A stretch of 64,000 bases of DNA from Anaerococcus lactolyticus ATCC 51172 (GTDB lineage: Bacteria; Bacillota; Clostridia; Tissierellales; Peptoniphilaceae). Location of the stretch: the NCBI RefSeq assembly GCF_000156575.1, contig NZ_GG666044.1:465987-529986 (forward strand), read 5' to 3'. The notes below the pieces were generated by a model. It was given only the letters and a program-made list of their open reading frames with translations, did no database searches and was not told where the DNA came from. This document shows, in pieces, positions 18,618 through 29,109 of this stretch. Position 1 is the first letter of the stretch. The number at the start of each line of letters is the position of its first letter. The position numbers and the translations under genes were made by a program.

Positions 18618-19985
18618 CTAGTCCATGTATTTTTCTATTAGGGCGTCGTCAATTCTCTTAAGCTCTGATTTTGGAATTATCTTTAAGAGTTCCCAACCCA
18701 AGTTAAGAGTCTCTTCGATTGACCTATTTGTGTAATAACCTTGGTTGATATATTTTTCTTCGAAGGCCTTAGCAAATTCTGCAAAGGCTAGGTCGGCAGC
18801 TGATAGGGCAGAGTCACCGAGGATTTTTTGAAGCTCTCTAGCATCCACACCTGAAGCGTAGGCTGCGTAGATTTGGTTCATGGTATCTGCGTGGTCTTCT
18901 CTAGTCTTGCCCCTACCTATACCCTTATCTTTTAACCTTGATAGGGATGGAAGGATAGATACAGGTGGTGCTATGCCTTGGTTGTAAAGGTCACGACTTA
19001 GGATAATTTGTCCTTCGGTAATATAACCTGTTAGGTCTGGAATTGGGTGGGTAATGTCATCTTCTGGCATTGATAAAATAGGAATTTGAGTAATAGTTCC
19101 TGGTTTGCCACGAAGTTTACCTGCCCTTTCATAGATTGTAGAAAGGTCTGTGTATAGATATCCTGGGTAGCCACGTCTGCCTGGCACTTCTTTACGGGCT
19201 GCAGATACTTCACGAAGGGCTTCAGCGTAGTTGGTCATGTCTGTCATGATTACTAATACTTGCATATCCTTTTCAAAGGCAAGGTATTCTGCACATGTTA
19301 GGGCCATTTTTGGTGTTGAAAGACGTTCGATAGCTGGATCGTCAGCTAGGTTTATAAATAAAACTGAACGGTCAATGGCGCCTGTTTTCTTAAAGTCATC
19401 CATAAAGAATTGGGCTTCTTCAAAGGTGATGCCTATAGCTGCAAATACTACAGCAAAGCCTTCGTCATCTCCCAAAACCTTAGCTTGTCTAGCGATTTGG
19501 GCTGCTACTTGGTTGTGTGGCAGACCGTTTCCAGAAAAGATTGGAAGCTTTTGGCCACGTACAAGGGTATTTAGTCCGTCTATTGTTGAAATACCAGTTT
19601 GGATAAATTCTGATGGGTAGTCTCTTGAAACAGGGTTTATAGCTGTGCCGTTAACATCCCTCTTATCTTCTGGAATTATTTCTGGACCGTCATCTATAAC
19701 TTCACCTAGACCGTTAAAGGCACGACCTATCATGTCTTCACTTACTGCAAGTTCTAGGGGTCTACCTAAAAATCTTACAGATGTGCCTTCAAGGTTGATT
19801 CCGCTTGAGCCTTCAAATAGCTGAACCATGGCACGATCCTTATCGATTTCTATAACCCTGCCTCTCCTGTGTTCGCCAGTTTGAAGTTTTATATCTACTA
19901 ATTCTTCGAAGTTTACTCCCTCAACGCCTTCAACAAGCATAAGAGGGCCAACTACTTCTGTTACAGTTCTATATTCTTTTAACAT
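18618..19985 (-). CDS. atpB: V-type ATP synthase subunit B
   Basis: A 455-residue non-catalytic nucleotide-binding-fold subunit of the V1 hexamer. It has the N-terminal beta barrel, a degenerate P-loop region ([18 protein letters not shown]) as expected for B subunits, and the conserved [20 protein letters not shown] stretch. It lies between A (4-bp gap) and D. Confidence 0.96.
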   Translation of the reverse strand: MLKEYRTVTEVVGPLMLVEGVEGVNFEELVDIKLQTGEHRRGRVIEIDKDRAMVQLFEGSSGINLEGTSVRFLGRPLELAVSEDMIGRAFNGLGEVIDDGPEIIPEDKRDVNGTAINPVSRDYPSEFIQTGISTIDGLNTLVRGQKLPIFSGNGLPHNQVAAQIARQAKVLGDDEGFAVVFAAIGITFEEAQFFMDDFKKTGAIDRSVLFINLADDPAIERLSTPKMALTCAEYLAFEKDMQVLVIMTDMTNYAEALREVSAARKEVPGRRGYPGYLYTDLSTIYERAGKLRGKPGTITQIPILSMPEDDITHPIPDLTGYITEGQIILSRDLYNQGIAPPVSILPSLSRLKDKGIGRGKTREDHADTMNQIYAAYASGVDARELQKILGDSALSAADLAFAEFAKAFEEKYINQGYYTNRSIEETLNLGWELLKIIPKSELKRIDDALIEKYMD

Positions 19986-19989
19986 CCGT

Positions 19990-21747
19990 CTATGCCTCCT
20001 TTATTAGCTTGCTAATTGCTGAGTCAATCTCTGATCTGATTTCATCAAATCTTAATTTGTTCTCTTCGCTAATTAGTTTTAATCTTGAAATTGATTCGTT
20101 AACATCAAGACCTTCTAGTTGTTTAATCTCAACGCCCTTTGACAAGGCTTCTAGGCACTTATCATAGTTATATAAAATTAGACCTAGCATCTTATCTTGT
20201 TTGCCTAGTGAGCAGTAGGTATCCACATCGTGGAAGGCGTTTTGTTGGAGGTAATCCTCTCTGATTGACTTAGTAACATTTAATTTTAACTTATCATCAT
20301 CAGATAGGGCGTCACGTCCAACAAGCCTTACTACTTCCAGGAGTCCTGATTCTTGTTGCAAGAGACTCATGGCGCGTTTTCTCATAGTTGAGAATTCTTC
20401 GTCAACATTTTCGTCTATAAACTTATCCATCTTGTCTTGGTAGAGAGAATAAGATGATAACCAGTTAATAGCTGGGAAGTGTCTTTGGTAGGACAAATCG
20501 TAATCGAGTCCCCAGAAGACCTTAACAATACGTAGGGTTGCCTGGGTTACTGGCTCTGACATATCTCCACCTGGAGGAGATACGGCTCCTATTACTGAAA
20601 GGGTACCGATGTCATCTCTTTTACCTAAAACCCTGACCTTGCCGGCTCTTTCGTAGAAATCAGCAACACGGCTGGCAAGATAAGCAGGATATCCTTCATC
20701 ACCTGGCATCTCTTCCAAACGACCACTCATCTCACGGAGGGCTTCTGCCCATCTTGATGTAGAATCAGCCATCATGGCTACGTTATAGCCCATATCCCTG
20801 TAGTATTCTGCAAGAGTAATACCTGTATAAATTGACGCTTCCCTGGCAGCTACTGGCATGTTTGATGTATTTGCAATTAGCACTGTACGTTTCATGATTG
20901 ATTCGCCAGTTTTTGGGTCAACAAGTTCTGGGAATTCATTTAGTACGTCAGTCATCTCATTACCACGCTCGCCACAACCAACGTAAATTACGATATCAGC
21001 ATCAGCAAATTTTGCTATCTGGTGTTGGACAACGGTCTTACCTGAACCAAATGGGCCTGGAATTGCAGCAGTACCACCCTTAGCAACAGGGAAGAAGGTG
21101 TCTATTACCCTTTGACCAGTGATTAATGGTTCGTTAGGGTCTATTTTTTCCTTGATTGGTCTTCCCTTCCTAACTGGCCAATATTGGATCATGTTTAATT
21201 CTTTATCACCGTCTTTGGTTTCAATAACTGCAATAGTATCAGCTACTGTAAATTCACCAGTTTTTATATCTTTAAGTTTTCCTTCTACTCCGTAAGGCAC
21301 CATAATCTTGTGGGTAATAACTGTAGTTTCTTCTACAGTTCCTAGGATATCCCCTGCAACTACTTCGTCACCTATATTTGCTACCGGCTCAAAATCCCAT
21401 AGCTTTTCCCTATCTAAGGCTGGTGCTGTAACTCCTTTTTCTAGGAAATTTCCTGCAAGCATTTCAAGTTTTTCCAGTGGTCTTTGGATACCATCGTACA
21501 TTCTCTCGAGCATACCAGGTCCAAGCTCTACTGACAAAGGTCTACCTGTTGACCTAACTTCATCACCAGGGCCTATACCAGTTGTCTCTTCGTAAACTTG
21601 GATACTTGCGACATCTCCCCTCATCTCTATTATTTCACCGATGAGCTTATCTTTTGATACCTCAACCACGTCATAGATATTAGCATCGGTTAGACCCTCT
21701 GCCTCTATAAGTGGTCCAGATACTTTAGTAATTTTACCTATATTCAA
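19990..21747 (-). CDS. atpA: V-type ATP synthase catalytic subunit A
   Basis: A 585-residue catalytic subunit that binds and hydrolyses or makes ATP. The intact Walker [14 protein letters not shown] and the conserved [13 protein letters not shown] and [20 protein letters not shown] motifs are present. The ~90-residue non-homologous insert that distinguishes A from F-type beta subunits is also present. It lies between subunits F and B. Confidence 0.97.
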   Translation of the reverse strand: MNIGKITKVSGPLIEAEGLTDANIYDVVEVSKDKLIGEIIEMRGDVASIQVYEETTGIGPGDEVRSTGRPLSVELGPGMLERMYDGIQRPLEKLEMLAGNFLEKGVTAPALDREKLWDFEPVANIGDEVVAGDILGTVEETTVITHKIMVPYGVEGKLKDIKTGEFTVADTIAVIETKDGDKELNMIQYWPVRKGRPIKEKIDPNEPLITGQRVIDTFFPVAKGGTAAIPGPFGSGKTVVQHQIAKFADADIVIYVGCGERGNEMTDVLNEFPELVDPKTGESIMKRTVLIANTSNMPVAAREASIYTGITLAEYYRDMGYNVAMMADSTSRWAEALREMSGRLEEMPGDEGYPAYLASRVADFYERAGKVRVLGKRDDIGTLSVIGAVSPPGGDMSEPVTQATLRIVKVFWGLDYDLSYQRHFPAINWLSSYSLYQDKMDKFIDENVDEEFSTMRKRAMSLLQQESGLLEVVRLVGRDALSDDDKLKLNVTKSIREDYLQQNAFHDVDTYCSLGKQDKMLGLILYNYDKCLEALSKGVEIKQLEGLDVNESISRLKLISEENKLRFDEIRSEIDSAISKLIKEA

Positions 21748-21758
21748 ATTAAGCTCCT

Positions 21759-22070
21759 TTAATTTAGAATGTTAGCTCCAACTGCCTTTTCAACCGAACG
21801 GTTGATGTCGGCAAGGCCAATACCAAGTGATCCCTTGTTAGATGGGATTAGGATAATGGCTGGAGTCATAGATTCTCTGTATTTATCTATAGTTTCGCTG
21901 ACAAGCTCTGCCATGGCTTCAGTGATAAAAATCACTCCGTAGCCTTCGCCAGCTAGCTTATCTATTAGTTTACTTGCGTCTTTGTCGTCAATGGCTGTAA
22001 AGGCGTCAATTCCAATTGCCTTGAAGGCTAAAATCGAATCCTTATCGCCAATTACTCCTATTTTATACAT
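21759..22070 (-). CDS. atpF: V-type ATP synthase subunit F
   Basis: A 103-residue small central-stalk subunit with the Rossmann-like start [21 protein letters not shown] and the conserved [11 protein letters not shown]. It binds subunit D and affects rotor activity. Its start overlaps the end of subunit C by 8 bp and it ends 11 bp before subunit A. Confidence 0.92.
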   Translation of the reverse strand: MYKIGVIGDKDSILAFKAIGIDAFTAIDDKDASKLIDKLAGEGYGVIFITEAMAELVSETIDKYRESMTPAIILIPSNKGSLGIGLADINRSVEKAVGANILN

Positions 22071-23097
22071 AAGTTTCTCTTAACCTTTCCCTAGTAAAGT
22101 CTTTTGGAAGTGAATTTAACTTAGAGATAAAGATTATCCTTAGGTTTTTGATTTCTTGCTCCTTGGCAATTAAAAATCCTAACAAAACTTCTGGGCCATA
22201 GGTCATGGCTTTTGCTTTTTTGGCAAAGTCCATAAAGTGATCATCGATGGCCTTTTCAAGGTCAAGAAGATTTTCCTTGTCATTTTTATCCCTATCCAAA
22301 CTTTTTTTGAGGTAGGAATTCACCTTAAGGCTTGAAGTCTTGGATACAATCTCGTTTTCGTCCATGCTTATCATAGCAAGAACATCATTTTTATCGAGGT
22401 TGCCTCCTTCGATTAGGGCATTTTTCAAATGATCAAAGTCAAGTTTTTGTCCCCTAATCCTTAGGAGAGTCTTGATATTGGCAAGGTCGATTGCTTCCTT
22501 TGTATAAGTAAGCAAACTTTCTATTCCAGTCGCCTCTGCAAGATCAAGCTCCCTTTCATAATAGGACTTATCAAGGGATATGTCTATCATGGCAGGGTTT
22601 TCGCTTTGCCTATAAGCATTAAGAGCTTTTTGGGCATAGGCAAGATAGATTTCCCTATCTTCCTTTTTGCCAATAGAACCAACAGAAACATCCCCATCTG
22701 TAGCCTTTAAAAGTTCCCTTTTGATGAAGGCTGTATCCACATTTGCCATAGGCGAATAGATTTTGGAATAATCTTCTTCTTGGATAAGTTCTTTTACCAA
22801 AAGTTTTAGGTTATGGAAATTATATTTTTCGATTAGGTACTGGCTGATATTTTTATCAGGAGTCACATCAGCTATTTTCCCATAGACCTTAACTAATTCC
22901 TTATTTAGGATTTTCTCATACTCCTCATCCCTGTCAAGCTCTCCTATTGCGCTGGCATAGGATGAATCATTTAGAGCATTTAACACTTCGCTTAAACTTT
23001 CATAGTCATTTAGTCTTTCAAGGTCACGGGCCTTAAGCAGATCATCTTCGTAAATCCTTGTGGAAGTAGAAGCTGCTATGAAGTTTTCTCTTTTCAT
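22063..23097 (-). CDS. atpC: V-type ATP synthase subunit C
   Basis: A 344-residue helical subunit of the V-ATPase d/AC39 type, which couples the K ring to the central stalk. The N-terminal [16 protein letters not shown] and the repeated leucine-rich helices fit the family. It overlaps subunit E by 4 bp and subunit F by 8 bp, as expected for translationally coupled genes. Confidence 0.88.
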   Translation of the reverse strand: MKRENFIAASTSTRIYEDDLLKARDLERLNDYESLSEVLNALNDSSYASAIGELDRDEEYEKILNKELVKVYGKIADVTPDKNISQYLIEKYNFHNLKLLVKELIQEEDYSKIYSPMANVDTAFIKRELLKATDGDVSVGSIGKKEDREIYLAYAQKALNAYRQSENPAMIDISLDKSYYERELDLAEATGIESLLTYTKEAIDLANIKTLLRIRGQKLDFDHLKNALIEGGNLDKNDVLAMISMDENEIVSKTSSLKVNSYLKKSLDRDKNDKENLLDLEKAIDDHFMDFAKKAKAMTYGPEVLLGFLIAKEQEIKNLRIIFISKLNSLPKDFTRERLRETYV

Positions 23098-23657
23098 ATT
23101 TCTTCCTTAGTAAAAAGTGCGTCAGATATTATTTTTTTAATTTCATCTCTTTCGTATTCTATGATTGATGAAAAAGAATTATCATAGGTGACATTGCCAT
23201 CTTTTATGATAAAGCCATCATTTGTGGTTTCACTTGCCAGCCTAAGTCCCTTTAGGTCGCTAGAATCAAAGGCAAAATCTTCTCCACCTCTAAGGATAAT
23301 TTCTGCACTTGAATCTGGGAAGCCCTCGAGTCTATTTAAGACAAATTTCTTATAGGTTGGACCATCCAAATTTTTAAGCTCAGCTAAAACTTTATCAATC
23401 ACTTGGTCTATTAGCTCATTTTTGGCTTTTATTTTTATATCACGACCCCTACGAGATGAAGAGAGTTCTTCGTTAGTAAGGGTAGTGGCAGCTTCTTTTT
23501 CTGCCTTATCCATAATGATTTTTACTTCTTCGCTAGCCTTACTCTTGGCTTGGTCAGTGATTTCTTTCGCTTCGGCTCTCGCCTGATCTAATATCTGATT
23601 TTTTTCTTCTTCTGCTTTATTTTTTATAGATTCTAATATTAAATCAAGATTATTCAT
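23094..23657 (-). CDS. atpE: V-type ATP synthase subunit E
   Basis: A 187-residue peripheral-stalk subunit. Residues ~1-90 form a charged coiled coil (AEEEKNQILDQARAEAKEI) that pairs with the H/G subunit. The C-terminal globular part binds the top of the A3B3 hexamer. It sits between K (15-bp gap) and C (4-bp overlap). Confidence 0.88.
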   Translation of the reverse strand: MNNLDLILESIKNKAEEEKNQILDQARAEAKEITDQAKSKASEEVKIIMDKAEKEAATTLTNEELSSSRRGRDIKIKAKNELIDQVIDKVLAELKNLDGPTYKKFVLNRLEGFPDSSAEIILRGGEDFAFDSSDLKGLRLASETTNDGFIIKDGNVTYDNSFSSIIEYERDEIKKIISDALFTKEEI

Positions 23658-23672
23658 AATCTTATCCTAATA

Positions 23673-24140
23673 TTACGCTCTTAAAACAAGGAGTAGGGAA
23701 ATAACTAGGGCTAGAATTGCGTAAAGCTCAACCATTACTGCGTAAACAACGCCCTTGATAAATTCGTCTTCCTTCTTAGCTAGGATATTAATACCTGCTA
23801 CTGCTACCTTTGCCTGAGCGATTGCTGATGTATAACCTGCTATAGCTATTGGTAAAGAAGCCATAAAGAAATATAGGCCCTTTGCAAAGTCAACATTTCC
23901 ATCAAGTCTTAGCATAATAAAGAAAGCTATTACGAAACCGTAAAGACCTTGGGTACCTGGCAATAATTGAAGTACTAATGCCTTACCAAATTTTTCTGGT
24001 TGTTCTACTGTAAGTGCTGCAGCAGCCTCACCTGCCATACCTGTTCCCCTAGCTGATCCTGAGCCTGGTAAAAATGTAGCCATTGCCATTCCAAGTACTG
24101 CTAGTATAATTCCGCCATTTTCAATAAAAAAGTTACTCAT
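23673..24140 (-). CDS. atpK: V-type ATP synthase subunit K (rotor ring, Na+-type)
   Basis: A 155-residue proteolipid with four membrane helices in two hairpins. Residues matching the sodium ligands of Enterococcus hirae NtpK are present: L60, T63 and Q64 in LLPGTQGLYG, Q109 in SAIAQAKVA and E138 in MVELYA. This supports a Na+-translocating rotor; the ligand assignment is from known NtpK structures, the match is seen here. Start and stop are coupled to subunit I (1-bp overlap). Confidence 0.93.
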   Translation of the reverse strand: MSNFFIENGGIILAVLGMAMATFLPGSGSARGTGMAGEAAAALTVEQPEKFGKALVLQLLPGTQGLYGFVIAFFIMLRLDGNVDFAKGLYFFMASLPIAIAGYTSAIAQAKVAVAGINILAKKEDEFIKGVVYAVMVELYAILALVISLLLVLRA

Positions 24141-26062
24141 TATTTCCTCCTTTTATTAATGATAATCTTTTTAGTATCTTCTAACATTTCTCTAAATTTA
24201 ATTCCACCACCCTCGTAGAACTTGTTAAACATCTCTACATAAATAAGTCTTAGGCCGTGGACATAAGCTGATAAGTAGGATAGGAACATATTAAATATTT
24301 GAAAAATTACAAAAATTAATATGCCACCAAGGATGCCAACAATACCTGCACCTCCTACCATTTTAACAATTACATTTACTGCATAAGCTACAAAGCCACC
24401 TGATAAAACAAGGGCCATAAGTCTTAGGAAGGATACAAAATCTCCTATCCAAGATGTAAGTCCATACACATTATAAAAACCAGAACCAAGTCTACCACCG
24501 ATTGTTTTTGCATCTCTTCCTGAAAATAGGAGGATACCAACCATACCGGCTGCCATCACATAAAGGCCGATTTTTGACTTGCTATAAACATAATAACCTA
24601 TTCCACCAAGGAACATATAAGTAAATAGCGAATCGTAAACGGCATCTAGTGGTCTGTTGTTTTTAAGATTAATAATTATGGTCATACCCACACTTACCAT
24701 CAAGGCAACTGTACCAATGGCAAAGCTCATGCCAATGAGGGTGTAAACATCTTTTTGGGTATCTACCCAGCCAAAAGGAACTTCGATTATGCCACCAAAG
24801 ACTGAACCGAAAAGTATTCCAAAGAAACAAGCTGAAAGTGAAATAGCAAAAAATAGCTTGACCATCTTCTCGCTTGACTTTGTAAGATCTTTCATCTTAA
24901 GCATGGCAACAGTTCCAATCACTCCCAGAAGTCCATAGCCCAAGTCACCAATCATAAACCCAGTAAAGATAGTATAAAATATTGCCACAAGCAAGGATGG
25001 GTCTATTTCGTTGTATTTTGGTAGGGCATAGGTTTCAACTACCGACTCAAAAGGTTCAACTATCGAATTATTCTCAAGGATAATTGGCACGTCTGGATCA
25101 TCAAGGTCGGCTTTTCTTATATCAAGCATAAACTCTTCGCCAAGAACACTTGTAAGGTCCTCCTTAAAAGCATCCACCATATCAGCAGGCACGAAGCCTT
25201 CTATGACATCCATAGACTCAGTTTTTAAGAAATACTCGGCGCTTGCTTCCTTTTTTCTTTCGTTTTCAAGGAAAGATTCGTAGAGGTAGAAGTCATCCAT
25301 GTACTTAAAAAATCCTGCAATTTCCTCTTCAAGTTTAGTGATATCGTTTTTATATTTATACGAATCAGCTTTTAGTTTTTCAAGCTCATCGCCTACTGGG
25401 CCACTTGCTTTTACCCTTATCCTGGTAAAACCAAACTCCCTTAGGATCTCTTTAAATTCTTCTTTTTCATCTAGGGAAGAAATTCCAACTATGTAGCTAA
25501 CCTTATCTTTTTCGCTTAGCCTATAGACTAGAGATTTTTCCAAATGTTTTTCTACAAGCTCTTTTCTTAGGTCATCGTAAAATTGACTTGAAATCGAGCC
25601 AGTTTCTACCAAGACCCTTGTCGAATTGTAGAGGTCATTTATATCTAGGTTTATGTCCTTCCATGGAAATAAATCGTCGATTTTAGAATCATTCGCCTGT
25701 TTTTTATCAACCAGGCCTTCCCTTTCTTTAACTAATTTAATTAACTTATCATAAATAAGGTCAAAATCAAAATTCTCAGAATCCCTATAGACATTTTCTA
25801 TATCTAATCTCTTAAGCTCGTTTGGGCTTTCTTCTTTGGAATATTTTTTGACAGTCTCAACAGCGTATTTAAGCTTATCCTGCCTATCTTCCAAAGACTT
25901 AAGGGCAACTGAATTTTCAACCTCTTTTAGGTAAGATTCATTTTCTTCTAATTTAAGGTCATTAAAATGCACATAGTTAAAATTTTGAAGAATATCAAGC
26001 AGGCTAGATCGCTTATTGTAAAAACTAAGCAAGCTAAACTTATTCATCTTAACTATTGCCAT
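24140..26062 (-). CDS. atpI: V-type ATP synthase subunit I
   Basis: A 640-residue stator subunit (family of eukaryotic subunit a). A soluble N-terminal half with long coiled coils (~1-340) is followed by a C-terminal membrane domain of about seven or eight helices. The conserved arginine segment facing the ring is in FVSFLRLMALVLSGGF, and YVHGLRLIYVEMFNKFYEGG lies near the end. It overlaps the H/G gene by 14 bp. Confidence 0.94.
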   Translation of the reverse strand: MAIVKMNKFSLLSFYNKRSSLLDILQNFNYVHFNDLKLEENESYLKEVENSVALKSLEDRQDKLKYAVETVKKYSKEESPNELKRLDIENVYRDSENFDFDLIYDKLIKLVKEREGLVDKKQANDSKIDDLFPWKDINLDINDLYNSTRVLVETGSISSQFYDDLRKELVEKHLEKSLVYRLSEKDKVSYIVGISSLDEKEEFKEILREFGFTRIRVKASGPVGDELEKLKADSYKYKNDITKLEEEIAGFFKYMDDFYLYESFLENERKKEASAEYFLKTESMDVIEGFVPADMVDAFKEDLTSVLGEEFMLDIRKADLDDPDVPIILENNSIVEPFESVVETYALPKYNEIDPSLLVAIFYTIFTGFMIGDLGYGLLGVIGTVAMLKMKDLTKSSEKMVKLFFAISLSACFFGILFGSVFGGIIEVPFGWVDTQKDVYTLIGMSFAIGTVALMVSVGMTIIINLKNNRPLDAVYDSLFTYMFLGGIGYYVYSKSKIGLYVMAAGMVGILLFSGRDAKTIGGRLGSGFYNVYGLTSWIGDFVSFLRLMALVLSGGFVAYAVNVIVKMVGGAGIVGILGGILIFVIFQIFNMFLSYLSAYVHGLRLIYVEMFNKFYEGGGIKFREMLEDTKKIIINKRRK

Positions 26063-26372
26063 TATTTACTATCCTTTCTACAAGCAAGTCTACAGTCTTT
26101 TTAATGTCGCCTAAATCTCTTTTTTTGATTTCCTCTGCAACTTCACTCGCTTTTTCTAACACCGGTTTGCTTTCTTCAAGGGCCTTAAGCTTAGCTTCCT
26201 CTACTAGTTTTTTTGCCTTTACCTTAGCTCGATCAATCTCTTCTTTGTAGGACTCATCTGCTTTGATCTTAGCTTCTTCTACTAGCTTTCGGGCTTTTTC
26301 TTTGGCCAAATCAAGTTCTTTTGCAGCCGACTCTTCGGCTAATTTGACTTGATTCAAAATGTCATCAGTCAT
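26049..26372 (-). CDS. atpH: V-type ATP synthase subunit H/G (peripheral stalk)
   Basis: A 107-residue, almost wholly coiled-coil protein rich in Ala, Glu and Lys, with repeated EEAKxKA units. It is the stalk partner of subunit E. It is the first gene of the operon, preceded by AGGGGGTG, and overlaps subunit I. Identification rests on size, coiled-coil pattern and position. Confidence 0.8.
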   Translation of the reverse strand: MTDDILNQVKLAEESAAKELDLAKEKARKLVEEAKIKADESYKEEIDRAKVKAKKLVEEAKLKALEESKPVLEKASEVAEEIKKRDLGDIKKTVDLLVERIVNNGNS

Positions 26373-26394
26373 AATTCACCCCCTAGTTAATTAA

Positions 26395-26403
26395 ATTATA
26401 TCA
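26395..26403 (-). promoter_or_regulatory. Extended -10 promoter of the V-ATPase operon
   Basis: Minus-strand TGATATAAT (TGn plus TATAAT) lies 23 bp before the first operon start codon; no good -35 box is seen. Confidence 0.45.
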
Positions 26404-26429
26404 TATTTTTACCCAATTCGGGTATAGTC

Positions 26430-26458
26430 TAGACAAAATAAGACTTATATTTTATAAT
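26430..26458 (+). promoter_or_regulatory. Promoter of the lipoprotein gene at 26.5 kb
   Basis: TAGACA (26,430-26,435), a 17-bp spacer and TATAAT (26,453-26,458). The predicted transcript start is only ~8 bp before the ATG, so the leader would be very short and would trim the AGAGGAAA binding site. Confidence 0.45.
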
Positions 26459-26472
26459 TTAGAGGAAAATTT

Positions 26473-27558
26473 ATGAAAAAATACTTGCTGATACTCATAA
26501 TTATGTTATTTTTGCCAGGGTGTGAAAAAGAAAATAAGGCAAATACCGAAATTTATCCCCTAGCAAAAATTGATAAATTCAAACAAGATGATAGCCTTTA
26601 TACTGGCGAAAAACTAATAACCTACCCAACATCAATTAAAGAAACAAATGAAACCTATTCGAAAAAAGATTTGGATAACTTAGACTATGACAAGGAAGTA
26701 AGGCTAAATGATATATTTTTTAGAATTCCTTCTAAGTGCGAGATTTTCAAAAAAGAAGACAGCTATTTTATTGATTTTCCCCTAGACTCATCCTACAATA
26801 TCTTAATTAGCTTCAAAAAGCTCGATGCGACTTATGACCTTATCGACCTTTCTAACGTTCTAATTAAGGAGGAAAATCTAGCAGCAAAAATCATATCCCA
26901 ACCTGTCAGAAATAAGTTTACAGACTTGGATAGCGCTTATTTTATAAGCAGGGACGATGAGTACACCTACACCCACTTTTTTATAAAAAGCGCCAACTCC
27001 ACCCTATATTTTACAATCAAGGAAAACGGAACAAGGGCTGGTGGGAAAATTATGTCCGACATCTTAATGACTTCCTATGTGACCGGCAACGACCCATTTG
27101 AAGTCAGAAAAACCTTTGAAGACTTTAAGGACAGCCTATCAATTTTTGCCACAAGCGATGTAGATTTTGCTGACCTATCCCTAAAAATCCCAGAAAATTT
27201 TCTCCTAAAACAAGAGGGCGATGGTTTTAAATATTTCTTGGCCAAGGAAGATAATGAAGTCCTAGGAGAAATCATCATGAAAGAAGATAGGCTCGATGGT
27301 AGTCTTTATGATGCATACAGCCTAAATTCTGGAGATATAATCTACCCAACCCAGCTGATAAATATGGGTGAAGTTTCACTTAATAATGGTATTTTGGAAG
27401 GAGAAATCAGACTTTATTCAAGAGAAAACACCCTCACAGGAAAAAAATTTGTATTAAAGAAGAAAAATTACCTTACAATAATAGTTGTGGGTCCCCTTGC
27501 CAATAAGTCCCTGGCCATTTCTATGGCAGAGTCAATTAAGGAATCTATAAAAAAATAA
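26473..27558 (+). CDS. Lipoprotein of unknown function
   Basis: A 361-residue exported lipoprotein. The signal peptide ends in the lipobox LPGC (C17). The mature part is rich in Lys, Asp and Phe and seems to have two similar halves, each with a phrase of the type FxDLSxxLIxE / FADLSLKIPENF; this repetition is only suggestive. No known domain was recognised. It is divergent from the V-ATPase operon and ends just before a parS-like palindrome and a terminator. Confidence 0.75.
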   Translation: MKKYLLILIIMLFLPGCEKENKANTEIYPLAKIDKFKQDDSLYTGEKLITYPTSIKETNETYSKKDLDNLDYDKEVRLNDIFFRIPSKCEIFKKEDSYFIDFPLDSSYNILISFKKLDATYDLIDLSNVLIKEENLAAKIISQPVRNKFTDLDSAYFISRDDEYTYTHFFIKSANSTLYFTIKENGTRAGGKIMSDILMTSYVTGNDPFEVRKTFEDFKDSLSIFATSDVDFADLSLKIPENFLLKQEGDGFKYFLAKEDNEVLGEIIMKEDRLDGSLYDAYSLNSGDIIYPTQLINMGEVSLNNGILEGEIRLYSRENTLTGKKFVLKKKNYLTIIVVGPLANKSLAISMAESIKESIKK

Positions 27559-27574
27559 TGTTTCGTGTGAAACA
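27559..27574. promoter_or_regulatory. parS-like palindrome
   Basis: TGTTTCGTGTGAAACA has the TGTTTC...GAAACA half-sites of ParB-binding parS elements (Bacillus consensus TGTTNCACGTGAAACA), with a variant centre. It lies ~18 kb from parAB, immediately after the lipoprotein stop codon. Confidence 0.6.
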
Positions 27575-27610
27575 TTATTTCATGAGAAATACAATTTTGA
27601 TTTTTTCAAA

Positions 27611-27643
27611 AAATAAACAGAGCGAAAAATCGCTCTGTCTTTT
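27611..27643. terminator. Bidirectional terminator (lipoprotein / nrdB)
   Basis: ACAGAGCG-AAAAAT-CGCTCTGT, with CTTTTAT on the plus side and TTATTTTTTG on the minus side, between convergent genes. Confidence 0.85.
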
Positions 27644-28700
27644 ATAGGTCGTCTTCGATTATAGATGATTTAGAATAGGCAGTTACTTTTGCTTCGAAGA
27701 AGTCAGTCTTAACTCTATTTGGATCTGAATATTCATCTACCCATTTCATTGATTGTGGAATCTCGGTGTAACCTTCAAATAGTGGGTCAAATCCTAGGCC
27801 CTTAGCACGAAGGTTGCCAAGATATTTGATGTAGTCTTCAATCATGGTTGTAGATAGTCCTGCAATATTATCGCCGATAGCGTATTTGCCCCATTCGATT
27901 TCCTGGCGTACGCCTTCTTTTAGCATATCTCTATAAACAATTGTTGCCTCTGGTGTGAAAAGATCTGGTCTTTCCTTCTTTAGGTCGTTAATTAGGGACC
28001 TAAAAAGCCAAAGGTGGGTATTCTCATCCCTGTTGATGTATCTGATTTCTTGGACAGTTCCTGGCATCTTGCCATTTCTTCCTAGATTGTAGAAGAAGGA
28101 AAAGCCTGAATAGAAGTAGATTCCCTCAAGTATATAATTTGCTATAAGTGCTCTCACAAATTTAAACTCATTATCATCAACCAAAAATTCGTTGTATTGT
28201 TCACCAATAAACTCATTACGTCTTAGAAGGTGATCATCTTCCTTCCAAAGGTACAAAATTCTTGTCCTCTCCTCAGGTGAGCAGATGGTATCAAGAATGT
28301 ATGAATAAGACTGAGAATGGATTGACTCCTGGTAGGTCTGAATTGAAAGACAAAGGTTAATCTCATTTGCAGTCACATAAGTTTGTAGGTTTGGCAAGTT
28401 GGCTGTCTGGATAGAATCAAGATAGGTTAAAAATGACAAAATCCTATCAAAAGCTCTCTTTTCGTGTTGGTCAAGCTTCCTATAATCTTTGATATCTTGG
28501 TTGAGGTTTATCTCCTCTGGAATCCAAAAATTATTCATAGCCTGCCTGTACCAATCGGATGTCCAGGTATATTTTAAATTGTTAAAATCATTAAGGTTTG
28601 TTGTGTTACCTTGAATAATCTTTCTCTTAGCAAGATCAATATCGCCATTTTCATTGAAAATGCCACGCTTCTCGACTTCTTTCTTTTTACTTTCTTCCAT
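27642..28700 (-). CDS. nrdB: Class I ribonucleoside-diphosphate reductase, beta subunit
   Basis: A 352-residue radical-bearing subunit. Metal ligands and radical site can be followed: D in TYLDSIQ, E and H in YQESIHSQSY, whose last Tyr aligns with the radical Tyr of E. coli NrdB, E in NYILEGIYFYSGFSFFY, and E and H in RDENTHLWLF. It works with the alpha subunit to reduce ribonucleotides and requires oxygen for radical formation. No nrdI is seen nearby, which argues against class Ib. It is 9 bp downstream of the holin-4-like gene. Confidence 0.92.
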   Translation of the reverse strand: MEESKKKEVEKRGIFNENGDIDLAKRKIIQGNTTNLNDFNNLKYTWTSDWYRQAMNNFWIPEEINLNQDIKDYRKLDQHEKRAFDRILSFLTYLDSIQTANLPNLQTYVTANEINLCLSIQTYQESIHSQSYSYILDTICSPEERTRILYLWKEDDHLLRRNEFIGEQYNEFLVDDNEFKFVRALIANYILEGIYFYSGFSFFYNLGRNGKMPGTVQEIRYINRDENTHLWLFRSLINDLKKERPDLFTPEATIVYRDMLKEGVRQEIEWGKYAIGDNIAGLSTTMIEDYIKYLGNLRAKGLGFDPLFEGYTEIPQSMKWVDEYSDPNRVKTDFFEAKVTAYSKSSIIEDDL

Positions 28701-28709
28701 TTCTACCTC

Positions 28710-29066
28710 CTAAGAAATAATATTCAACACAATAGATGAAACTATTGAAAGTACAATAGATGCAAAAATCAAACTAAATAAATGGGAGTCAATATAGGCC
28801 CCATCAACAAATTTAAAAGCCAAATACAAGACAAAAGCAGAAATCACAAGGTGAAATAAACCCAAGGTCAAAAAGCTAATAGGAAAGGCAAAAAACCTAA
28901 GAATAGGCTCAACAACCCTCTGAAGCAGAGTCAAAACAATAGCTGTAATAATAAGCGCCGAAGTCTTATCAAAAGAAATATGGCTAATAAACTTACTCAT
29001 CAAAAATAATGAAATAGCATTTGCTATAAATAAAATCAACAAAATAAACTCCTTTTCTTCATCCAA
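28710..29066 (-). CDS. Phage-holin-4/YvlD-family small membrane protein
   Basis: A 118-residue protein with about four membrane helices and the family layout seen in YvlD (RVVEPILRFFAFPISFLTLGLFHLVISAF). Despite the holin name, chromosomal members have no shown lysis role. It is 9 bp upstream of nrdB on the same strand, with a long non-coding structured region upstream. Function unknown. Confidence 0.75.
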   Translation of the reverse strand: MDEEKEFILLILFIANAISLFLMSKFISHISFDKTSALIITAIVLTLLQRVVEPILRFFAFPISFLTLGLFHLVISAFVLYLAFKFVDGAYIDSHLFSLIFASIVLSIVSSIVLNIIS

Positions 29067-29109
29067 GATGAATTGTTCTTATAATATTATTATACCAGAT
29101 TATTATTTT

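Noticed and set aside
28710-29066. Holin-like gene as evidence of a prophage
   Set aside because: It belongs to the chromosomal YvlD-type family, and no other phage gene is nearby.
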